This document shows positions 55,325 to 64,000 of a stretch of 64,000 nt of DNA, one piece after another. This stretch comes from Biomphalaria glabrata. Its lineage: Eukaryota; Mollusca; Gastropoda; Planorbidae. The position numbers were made by a program, and so were the translations under genes. Within the stretch, counting starts at the first letter, position 1; the number at the start of each line of letters is the position of its first letter. The notes beneath the pieces were generated by a model. The model did no database searches. It saw only the letters and a list, made by a program, of their open reading frames with translations, and had not been told where the DNA came from. The DNA lies in the NCBI RefSeq assembly GCF_947242115.1, contig NC_074715.1, positions 30,329,827-30,393,826 on the forward strand, in the 5' to 3' direction.

Positions 55325-57835
55325 GAGAGAGGCCGTACCCGTCTAAAAGTGTTTTCACTCCATCCTTTTTTTTTTTGGTGTTATGTTGCAATAACCCTTT
55401 CCCTCGTCACACACACACACAATCTATGGGAATAGCATCAAGAAATCTTTTTAGGTCTGCGTGGATGTAGGACTTACATGACAGCGTGGTTTTAGATTAA
55501 TTAAAAAAGTGTTTTTGACCAATGCTACTTGATTTACTATTCAAGAAAGAACTGACCTAAAAGTTTAGCCTAAAGGTATTTCCGTCTATAGGTCTGTTAC
55601 TTCTATTTTGTGCTCAGATTGCTTGATCAAAGTGTACAATGACATCGTCGTTTTGCTGCAAAATTGTATCTTTCTCTTCTGCGAGAAATGTTTTCAAGAA
55701 CACCCAGACGTACTAGGTCAAAGGTTATCTCTAGATTAAACATTGTCCTTGACAATTGGATTTATTTTTAGATTTTTATATCACTTTTGACATTAATGTA
55801 TTTTTGTCCTTCAGACAAAGAAAAAAGCTTTTGTTATGCCATTCAAACAAGCTTTTTTAAGTCGTTTGATTTCCCGTTTAAGATTTAACTTATGATAATT
55901 TCATAAGAGTGTTCTTATGTCGATAACATCACCCAGAGGCGTGACTGTATTATCTAGAAACTCATAAATATGACACCTTTCACTGTCAGTTGAGCGTCGT
56001 CGTGACCTTAAAGGGCAATCTGAACATTTACAGAGTTACAAATCTAAACTTAAGAAAAAATGAATGTTGCAAGTGCTTTTTTTTTTTGTTCAAATAGAAA
56101 ACTGACTGGGAGTTGTCCCTCTTGCTTTACATATGACTGATTTCGCAGTTGTTGAAATATTTATCTTAATTTAAGTGAGGACACTAGCTAACAACATTGA
56201 GGTGGGGTGACAAGGTGCACTCGGGTTTTCATCTCTTCTCAGTGCACTTACGTGACTGGAATTTTGAAGTTAAACCTTGTTATAAAGACTTTGACTAGAC
56301 CACATTAATAGGTATAGTTTCCATATACCAGCAGAATAAAATCATAGAATACTATTTTATTACACAGCTAGCCAGTAACATGACTAAATATTTTGTTTCT
56401 ATTATCGTTGTATATAACGAAGTCTCATTATTTCAAGACTTCTTGGTCACAAGCTCAGGAGCTACCGCACGTGTCAATGTTTCGCTTCTTACGTCCCACT
56501 ATCAAAAAAACAAAAGAAAAAGAGAGAAGCGATTTCCTGCGTTCTTGGCTGCATAAATGCATTCTACTGGTGTCTGCAGCGCACCTTTCCTCATAGTAAA
56601 GAAAAAAGACAACAACCGTAGAAACTCCATATAGTTCTGACGTGGACATGTGAAGTTCAATTGTGTTAGCAGAGACGTACAATTAGACTAAATAAAAATG
56701 ATGAAAAAGCTTTACAGTATACCTTAATAAAAAGATAAGAACTAGCGATGCTTAGTAAACGCATGATTGCACAAAGTGAGAATAATTAATGAGGGGGTAA
56801 TATAGACTTGAAGTAGAGACAGGGCTGGGATGAGAAGGAGTTAAGATATGCAAATGTTGTGGGGAACAGAAGGCACATGAAACAGCGTAGGGCGTAATTC
56901 TCTTCTCTTTTGAAGGGACATCTATAATGCAAAGGGTAAGAGTCTTTTGCTGAAGCCAGTTAACGAAAATATGAGCATGATAATTTGAACATGATAATCT
57001 GAACATGATAATACAATATACCAGTACTAGTTGTGCATTTTCAATCAACTTTTTTTTTTAATATTCACATTTCTTGTGTTCACCAAAAACATTAAAGAAA
57101 ATCTAAAAAATGCTTTTCAAGATTGTCATTAACTTTATTGATTTTTAATTAAAAACAAGTCTTTACAAAAACAAAACTATAATAAATAAAACCCAGACCT
57201 AATTGTTTCAATTACAGACAACAGTGCAAATGAAAATAAATCAAATGGACTAGAGTGATACGCTCATGGATGTAAAAAGGCAGGTTTCAATATTTGCAGT
57301 TGTTAGTTGGTTAGATATCAAAGGATACGGAGATATATTAAGGTTATTATTATTACATTGTTAATATTCAAATGTATTCAATGAACTGATATTTATAAAA
57401 ATATAGTTAAATGTGAGTGATCATCTAATTGATGTAATTGTTTTGTAAAGGGACAATCACTCATTCAAAGCTCTGACATATGATTATCATTGTCTGCCTC
57501 TTCACGTGTAAATATATACATTATAAAACACTACTTATTAATTGTTGTTTTAACTTATATCCGACTTATATGCATACGAAATAGATTTTTTTCTCTCTGA
57601 AAAAAAAATTTCTTTAAAATGTAAGTAATTAGTATGTCAGAAAGTACTTAATTTAGTTATACAAATTAATAATTTTAAAGAAAGAAAATCTAAAACCGCC
57701 TGCATATATATCTGTTACAAATATACTAAATATGTAGTTCTCTTACAGAATCGTCTCTGTGTTGCTCTTGCTACCATTAATATAGGATAATTACAAAAAT
57801 GGTGTCCTTTTTTTATGAAAAAAAAAACTGCTTGC
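55325..57835. other. Intergenic, nothing recognised
   Basis: 2.5 kb of AT-rich sequence, apparently free of the transposon families seen elsewhere in the window. The frame at 56393-56596 has no domain. This could hold UTR or regulatory sequence of the BTB gene. Confidence 0.4.
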
Positions 57836-57839
57836 ATAG

Positions 57840-58035
57840 TTGATTTTAAAAATTAAATTTTTCGCTTTCAGAAAAGAAAAAAAGTAGCCATTGCATTAGA
57901 GCTTTGAAAGATCTAAAATATCATGATGTCGGATTCTCAATATCATTTCTAGTTTATGAGATCTAAACGGGAAGGACGGTCAGACAGACCCAAAAAAAAT
58001 TGATAGCAGCTATTCTCCTTTGAGGGGCCGCTAAA
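57840..58035 (-). repeat. Family G element
   Basis: AGTAGCCATTGCATTAGAGC, GAGATCTAAACGGGAAGGAC and TTTGAGGGGCCGCTAAAAC mark the inverted family G text, ending 34 bases from the BTB stop codon. Confidence 0.7.
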
Positions 58036-58068
58036 ACACACATTAAACAGAGTTTAGTATAACACTCA

Positions 58069-59139
58069 CTAGTTAGTGTTTTGACTTAAGCCGAACAATG
58101 AAGACCAGTAACCTGGCTTATTAGTCGTCTTCGGTATTTGTCGATCGATGCGTTCGGCAGCCGCTGCGTTGACTATACTTCGAGCTTCATCACATGCCAT
58201 TATATGATCATCCATCATCAATTCACGCAGACGCTCTCCACTGACTAGTTTAAAGTTGACTCTTCTGAACAACAAGCCTAAGTGCTTCCACCTGCTGTCT
58301 ATGTCTGCCTGACAAAGCTTCTTCTTGTCTTCATCGTGATGCCTCTGAAATATCGCTTCAAGGGGTCGGTTCTTGTAGTCATCCTTACGTTCAGGCTTCT
58401 CTAAGTCTGTAGCTTCCTTCACGCCTTTACTATCTGCATCTTTATTTTCGCCTGTAGGTTTGATGTCTTGACAGTTAGTTTCGGCAGCAGCAGGAGGCCT
58501 TTCCGCTTCATCGGATGGCAGAATATGAGTGACCCATTTAGTAATGGACTCAACTAATAAATCTGCAGGCACGATAGACTCCCCACAATTGTTAATTACG
58601 CCAATAAAGGATTCTTTCGACATAGAAATAAATACGTCCGTCGTGATGAAATGGTCATAATTTTGAGCTAAAAATGCATAGAGTGCTTTGAGCACTTGGT
58701 CAGATTGGATTATTATGGCGCTTTCAAAAATGGCCGTATAATTCTCCAGTTGTATTTGTTTAATAACATACTTTTCACATTTGACTTTCAGAAAATCTAT
58801 TTCCAAATTGTGCGCTGCGTGCCAGATTTCGATCATGTTAGTCTCATTTAATTTGTTCTCCCCTCGATAGACTGCATCAAGAACGTATCCAAATGTCTGG
58901 TGGGGTATTCCTTTCAGCGTTATGTGTATCATGGAAATCAAGCTGTCGTTTGGAGAACATTGGCGGTGTAGTAACACTTTGAAGAAATCAGAGCAGGCGC
59001 AAAGAATGAATCTGTGACAAAAAAATGGCTGATCTTCAATGTTGATTTTGACGTCACTCAATTTGTTGTTGTCTTTGTTGCTCTGGGCGGTACCAAGTTT
59101 GTCCAGGACAATTTTTGCAAATGGTTTATTTGCATTCAT
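58069..59139 (-). CDS. BTB-BACK domain protein, intronless (356 aa)
   Basis: The chosen start is ATG 59139-59137 (MNANKPFAKIVLDKL); the frame is open a little further up, but without another ATG before a stop. The BTB domain is at about residues 27-125, with SDVKINIEDQPFFCHRFILC as the classic D-V-x-H-R-x-I-L entry and VYRGE near its end. The BACK domain follows (about 126-206: YTAIFESAIIIQSDQVLKAL, ESFIGVINNC, ESITKWVTHIL). About 74 charged, low-complexity residues (208-281) then interrupt it before the last BACK helices resume (LGLLFRRVNFKLVSGERLRE; MACDEARSIVNAA). No Kelch repeats follow; the protein ends shortly after. BTB-BACK proteins usually dimerise and recruit Cullin-3 to substrates; that role is inferred. 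The lack of introns suggests either retroposed origin or a single-exon family member. The reading frame is intact. Confidence 0.85.
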   Translation of the reverse strand: MNANKPFAKIVLDKLGTAQSNKDNNKLSDVKINIEDQPFFCHRFILCACSDFFKVLLHRQCSPNDSLISMIHITLKGIPHQTFGYVLDAVYRGENKLNETNMIEIWHAAHNLEIDFLKVKCEKYVIKQIQLENYTAIFESAIIIQSDQVLKALYAFLAQNYDHFITTDVFISMSKESFIGVINNCGESIVPADLLVESITKWVTHILPSDEAERPPAAAETNCQDIKPTGENKDADSKGVKEATDLEKPERKDDYKNRPLEAIFQRHHDEDKKKLCQADIDSRWKHLGLLFRRVNFKLVSGERLRELMMDDHIMACDEARSIVNAAAAERIDRQIPKTTNKPGYWSSLFGLSQNTN

Positions 59140-59199
59140 TTCTTTTGTTTTTTTAAATAGACAGCCGATCAATTTGTATTGCTGGATTAGAGGTTAGGA

Positions 59200-59920
59200 C
59201 AGCATTTGAGCTCACGTACTCTAGAATTTCTTTAAATAAAAATTGTTGAATTTTGACTGAAGGTGAATTAGATTACTGGTTATATCTTTTTTGTCACAAC
59301 TCTTAAGCAATTTCCATCTGTGAAGAAAAAAATGTATAGGAGTTTATTTTTGCAATAAATATTTAGTATGATATAGCAAGATATTTTGTTTTCTTTTGGC
59401 TGTATTTTGTTACAAAATCAATAGTCCAAATTAGTTTGAAGTGTGTCAATTAAAATATTGAGGATTTTAATACAAGGAAAATCTATAAATAGCAGCATTT
59501 TTGGTGTATCCGGCGTACAAAATAAAGGAAGCGTTGATAAGCTATGTTTTTTCAAGGTCTAGGAGAGTTTTGGTGCATACATTTAAAGGTCTAGGAGAGT
59601 TTTGGTGCAAATTTCAGGTACAGGAGAGTTTTGGTGCACATTTAAAGGTACTGGAATTTATAAGTTACGATCAAAATTGAAGAAGTAAATTCGACAAAGT
59701 AATTGTTATACTGGCTGATTTAGGCAACTCGCTCCATGCTCTAATGTCTCTTAGGAAGGAAGTATATAAGTCTGAACATGCCCTAGCATTGTGCGTCTTT
59801 CTGATAATTTAAATGTTGATTATATTTATATGGTTAAGTGCGTTATGCAAATTCTTTATAACCATAGAAAATGAATAGTTTAATTAATTATAAATATTTT
59901 AAAGAATGAAAAATCAAAAT
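59200..59920. other. Upstream of BTB gene; short 3-copy repeat
   Basis: Three copies of GGTCTAGGAGAGTTTTGGTG-like units lie at 59556-59650. No TATA box was identified with confidence. Confidence 0.45.
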
Positions 59921-59925
59921 TGTAT

Positions 59926-60350
59926 AGTTTTTCGTTCTTTATTATGGCTGGAATAGAAGAAGGGAAAGTACGCATGCCCTGATTGAAGAGCTATTTCATG
60001 AACGATGGCTTTCCAAAACACTCACGATTCTTAAAGATAACCTTCAACCATTAAACCCCTGTTACATAAGATCTGAACGAAGTGGTCGTCTCCTTTCCAT
60101 TAGAACTAAAACAGAAAGATTTAAAAACTCCTTCATCCCACTGTCGGTCAGTGTAACAAGATCATCTGTCGTCATCGAGAAGTACATAGAAGTCTAATTT
60201 ATAAAGCGCTGGTTATGAGTGTGTATGTGTTTTCGTGTGTGAATGTTGTTCGTATTTGCATCTATATTGTTATTGTACAGTAGTTAGGCTGTCAATTGTA
60301 GTCAAGCTAAATTTCCATTTAATTGGATCAATAAAAATTATCTTATCTTA
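59926..60350 (+). mobile_element. LINE 3' end, second copy
   Basis: It reads ALIEELFHERWLSKTLTILK, then CYIRSERSGRLLSIRTKTER and FKNSFIPLS, continuing the ORF end seen at 38490-38640, with the same 3' UTR (GTACATAGAAGTC, TTTCCATTTAATTGGATC) and TTATC tail. It is 5'-truncated. Confidence 0.8.
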
Positions 60351-60361
60351 TATAATACAAG

Positions 60362-60364
<3 letters not shown>

Positions 60365-60452
<88 letters not shown>
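60365..60452. repeat. (TA)n microsatellite
   Basis: About 44 TA units, left border of the element at 60453. Confidence 0.95.
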
Positions 60453-60453
<1 letters not shown>

Positions 60454-62398
60454 TAGACATATGTTACCCGCGACCCGCGGGTCTTTATTTGCGCATTACT
60501 GTCGATATAGTCACTGAGAGTGTTTTGTAAACAATTAAACGAAATAATAATGTAATAAGTAAAGGGAATGTGTCAATGTAAAAATAGTGTGAATGAAGCT
60601 ATGAAATCAAAATAGCTAATAGGCTTAAATCCATTTTTTTTTCAAATTAAAACATTTGCTTGTAGGCCTACATATATTTGATTAAAATTTGAGATGAATA
60701 GACTAAATTTTGTATGTTCATGTGTATAAAGTATAAAGTATATATTGAGGTAGACATAGATCTAAATCTACACTAATCTAGAGTTAAACATTGGCTTTTA
60801 TAGAGTTCATTCTGTGCTGTGCATGCGTGACCTTTTTTCATGAATGAATATAGGCCTATCTCAACACGGCTACGCAGCTTTAGCGAACAGCGAACGAATG
60901 TATTAAAATGCTTTAGAAAAACAAATTTGAATGTTAATTTGATTAAAATATGAAATGAATGGACAATAATTAGTATATTTATGTGTTAAAGCACAAAACT
61001 ATCTTTGCGAAAAGAAGTTTTATCATCTTAGAGTTCAATAAGAGTTTTAGACCTAGGCCTAGGAATAGACTCAGTAGAGAGATGTGTTAATGTGTAACCA
61101 TTGGTAATGTCTAATGAAATAATGTTCGCCAGGAAATCTGTAGTCACAGATATCAGGAACTAATTTATGTAAAAAATGCTTTTGAATAATCTAGTGGATT
61201 GGATTTAGATGTATGTTAAACTTAACTAATGATCCTTTCAAGTTTTTTCTCTTTCGCTACGAAAATAAAATTAGGTTTGCGAAAATGGGATTACCCGAAG
61301 CCGATACATTCATATCTATTAAAAAACAAAAAGAGCGATAGCTTTGCTAAATGAATGGAATTATAAAGTGAACAATTAAACGACATAATTTTTAGTACGC
61401 GATTCATGAATGAATATAGATCTAGGCCTATCTCAACTCGGCTTCGCAGCTTTCGTAAACGAATGTAGCTTTAGAAAACCAAATTTGAATGTTTATTTGA
61501 TCAAAATATGAAGTGAATGGACTTTAATTAATATGTTTATGTGTTAAAGTATAAAACTATCTGTGCGAAGAGAAATTTTATCATCTTAGTGTTGAATTAG
61601 AGTTTTAGATCTAGGAATGGGATTATAAAGTAACAATAAAACGAAATAATTTTTAGCACGCGATTCATGAATGAATATAGATCTAGGCCTTTAACTCGGC
61701 TTCGCAGCTTTCGTAAACGAATGTAGCTTTAGAAAACCAAATTTGAATGTTTATTTGATCAAAATATGAAATGAATGGACTTAAATTAATATGTTTATGT
61801 GTTAAAGTATAAAACTATCTGTGCGAAGAGAAGTTTTATCATCTTAGAGTTGAATTAGAGTTTTAGATCTAGGGATGGGATTATAAAGTAAACAATTAAA
61901 CGAATTAATATTTAGTACGCGATTCATTACTGAATTGTCTAATGAAAGAATGTTCGTCAGGAAATCTGTAATCACAGATATAAGGAACTAATTAATGTAA
62001 AAAATGCTTTTGAAACACAAAATTGAAGGTTAATTTTATTATATAATGAAATCAATGGATCTTCTTTTGTCTTTTCATGTGTCAAAGTAAAAAACTATCT
62101 GCGCAAAGTGTATTTCTTAAAATTAGATCTAGGTCTAAATCCTTTCCATCTTTTCTCATGTCAACATTGTAGACATGGCCTAGATCCATAAAATACTATA
62201 GCTGTAATAGAGTCGGACAACTTTATTTTTTTTGAGGGTCTTACATTTGTTTTAGGGCTACAATACATTCACTAAGGTCTAAGTTGGTACCCAAGGAACA
62301 TTCCTGCCTAGTTTTATCAAGATTGGTCAAGCGGTTTTGATGTCTATAAGTAACATACATACATACATACATACTCCTCACATTCTACTTTATAATAT

Positions 62399-62400
<2 letters not shown>
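60453..62400. mobile_element. Element lodged between two (TA)n tracts, with ~270-bp internal repeats
   Basis: It starts ACTAGACATATGTTACCCGC and ends CATACATACATACATACTCC, then TTTATAATATAGATATA. Three internal copies carry GGCTTCGCAGCTTTCGTAAA-like text (about 60870, 61440, 61698), then AACTATCTGTGCGAAGAGAA and TTTTATCATCTTAG. The opening and closing motifs resemble a repeat type common in invertebrate genomes, but I cannot name the family. Non-coding. Confidence 0.65.

Positions 62401-62488
<88 letters not shown>
62399..62488. repeat. (TA)n microsatellite
   Basis: About 45 TA units, right border of the element. Confidence 0.95.
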
Positions 62489-62492
<4 letters not shown>

Positions 62493-62524
62493 TACTATTT
62501 ATAAATAATCAGGACTACAAATAT

Positions 62525-63164
62525 AGGGTTACCAGACACAAGCACACCCATAGGAGAACAAAAAGGAGGACAAAGCTTTACTAAGGAGAACACACACCAA
62601 ACAAGACAAGAAGACTTTAAAAGCTAGATCTGTATTTAATGAAACAATTCTGCAATCAAAGGCTGTAGAACTTGACTCTATTTAGTAGTGTATTTCTCAG
62701 ACACCTTTTCCCAATTGTACATCATTAGTAAAAACGTACTTGTGAAACTCCATGAACAATATTTGTTTGTTCAGATAGTAGTACGAGTACATTGTGAGAA
62801 AACTGACTCTCATTGGAGGATCTATTTCCCTCTAGTGCCCACTGCACGCGAAGAAGCAAAAAGCCAAGGAATAAAAAAAAATTTAAGGTCTTGGTGAATT
62901 TTGAGTAACTAATTTTTTTAAAAACATTCTTGAACAAACTAACACCTGTTCAATAAGGAGGTTGTCAACAAAATTGTCATCTTATTTGCTGTCTCTTGGT
63001 GAGTTTGTGCAATGAATTCAGAAGATATAAAGGAATAAAACCCGATTGATGGATAATGTTGTGAAAAAGCCGGACATTTGTACATTTTAAGCTGATGCTG
63101 CCGGACGGAGGACACGACTCCAAAAAGAAAGATATGGCCTCCTTTTCCGGACGTCTGGTAACCT
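62525..63164. mobile_element. hAT-like element, GGGTTACCAGAC ends
   Basis: Ends AGGGTTACCAGAC and GTCTGGTAACCT are inverted, with AGGAGGACA and GGCCTCCTTTTCC further in. Flanks ACAAATAT and TACAATAT are similar but offset, so the limits are uncertain. No transposase is visible. Confidence 0.6.
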
Positions 63165-63315
63165 TATTACAATATACAAGCCTTAACTACCTGCTACGCC
63201 CGCACATTTGACCCCAAGCTATATATTGTTTAATTTGAATGAGAACACTCACTTTTCTCACTCCCAATAAAACGGTCCACATTTGAATAGGAACGGCCCG
63301 CTTTATAAGACACCC

Positions 63316-63478
63316 CAGTGAGTTATAGGATCACTTCTCCCCCTCCCCATCTAGTTATAGGATCACTTCTCCCCCTCCCCAGTGAGTTATAGGATCACTT
63401 CTCCCCCTCCCCAATGAGTTAGAGGATCACTTCTCCCCCTCCCCAGTGAGTTATAGGATCACTTCTCCCCCTCCCCCA
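63316..63478 (+). repeat. ~33-bp minisatellite, 5 copies
   Basis: The unit is AGTGAGTTATAGGATCACTT plus CTCCCCCTCCCC, with small variants (CATCTAG, GAGTTAGAGG). Confidence 0.9.
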
Positions 63479-63726
63479 CCCCATAAAATCTCTGACTACT
63501 GTCGGTTTCTCAATTAAAAATTTTAATATTTGATAGGCTCTTGAATTTTTTTTTTTTGTTTTTTTTTTTGCTGGAACCCTCTTTTTTGCTCTTACACATA
63601 ATTTTAGAATTGTGAATTTACTTTTAAGCTTTTGTTTCTCCCGTGGAGCAGTTAGAAAAGGGCAAAGATATTCACAATTTATTCTCCTTTTTACATATGA
63701 CTTTTTATTTGGCTGAAATATATCAA

Positions 63727-64000
63727 ATGAGAGGTGTCGCCCTAACGGAGAGGCTAACAGACTTATTCGCTGTATGCTGGGAGAAGTGCGTGGTCCCGCC
63801 TGAACTTCGAGATGACGTTATCATATCCCTATACAAAAAGGGTGACAAGTCTAACTGCTCCAACTATCGAGGCATTACGCTTTTGTCTGTAGCAGGAAGT
63901 TAAGATCTTTGCACAATCTTGCTTGATCGACTAATCATCTCTTTAAAGGACGAAGCGCTATTTGAGAGCCAGTCTGGCTTTAGAGCCGGTAGAGGTACAT
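63727..64000 (+). mobile_element. LINE reverse-transcriptase fragment, runs off the window
   Basis: It reads RGVALTERLTDLFAVCWEKC, VVPPELRDDVIISLYKKGDK, NYRGITLLSVAG, then, after a 4-base insertion and a missing base near 63900-63925, ILLDRLI and ESQSGFRAGRGT. The NYRGITLLS and GFRxGRGT blocks are conserved non-LTR reverse-transcriptase motifs. The copy is 5'-truncated and already broken; its 3' part lies beyond the window. Confidence 0.85.

Overview
The window looks like AT-rich nuclear DNA from an animal, most likely a gastropod mollusc. The reasons are small intron-bearing genes for secreted peritrophin-A (CBM14) proteins, tRNA-derived SINEs, decayed LINEs, and very many hAT-type DNA transposons and satellites. 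The species assignment is inference. No LTR or virus-like element, CRISPR array, rRNA gene or convincing functional tRNA gene was seen.

Genes. Three paralogous CBM14 genes share one exon plan. Copy 1 (+) has an intact short form at 3367-4868; its further exons at 10650-10738 and 12102-12415 look decayed. Copy 2 (-) spans 18516-14529 and encodes about 298 aa. Copy 3 (-) spans about 47315-39670, encodes about 303 aa, and has its start codon split by an intron. Each intact protein has a signal peptide followed by four cysteine-rich modules, so a secreted chitin-binding role (matrix, shell, gut lining or immune recognition) is the likely job. The only other convincing host gene is an intronless BTB-BACK protein at 59139-58069 (-). 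It has no Kelch repeats and carries a charged insert inside the BACK region.

Layout. 1-3270: SINE, MITE pieces and a 24-bp minisatellite. 3270-12560: copy 1, its large intron filled with a MITE, a minisatellite-bearing hAT, a foldback element and a 147-bp satellite with CRE sites. 12700-14400: repeats. 14529-18570: copy 2. 19305-22222: two tandem arrays. 23477-38800: hAT elements, LINEs and SINEs, several nested, plus two arrays of one 27-bp unit. 39670-47350: copy 3, whose 5.3-kb intron holds a pile of nested transposons. 48500-58035: scattered transposons in otherwise empty DNA. 58069-59139: the BTB gene. 59900-64000: LINE fragments, a repeat lodged between two (TA)n tracts, another hAT-like element, a 33-bp array and a LINE reverse-transcriptase piece running off the end.

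The transposon history is unusually readable. Several hAT insertions keep 8-bp target duplications, one LINE shows a 5' inversion (twin priming), and unrelated SINE heads share one 3' hairpin tail. Exon limits are from splice signals and paralogue comparison by eye; repeat limits are good to a few bases where target duplications are quoted and approximate elsewhere.
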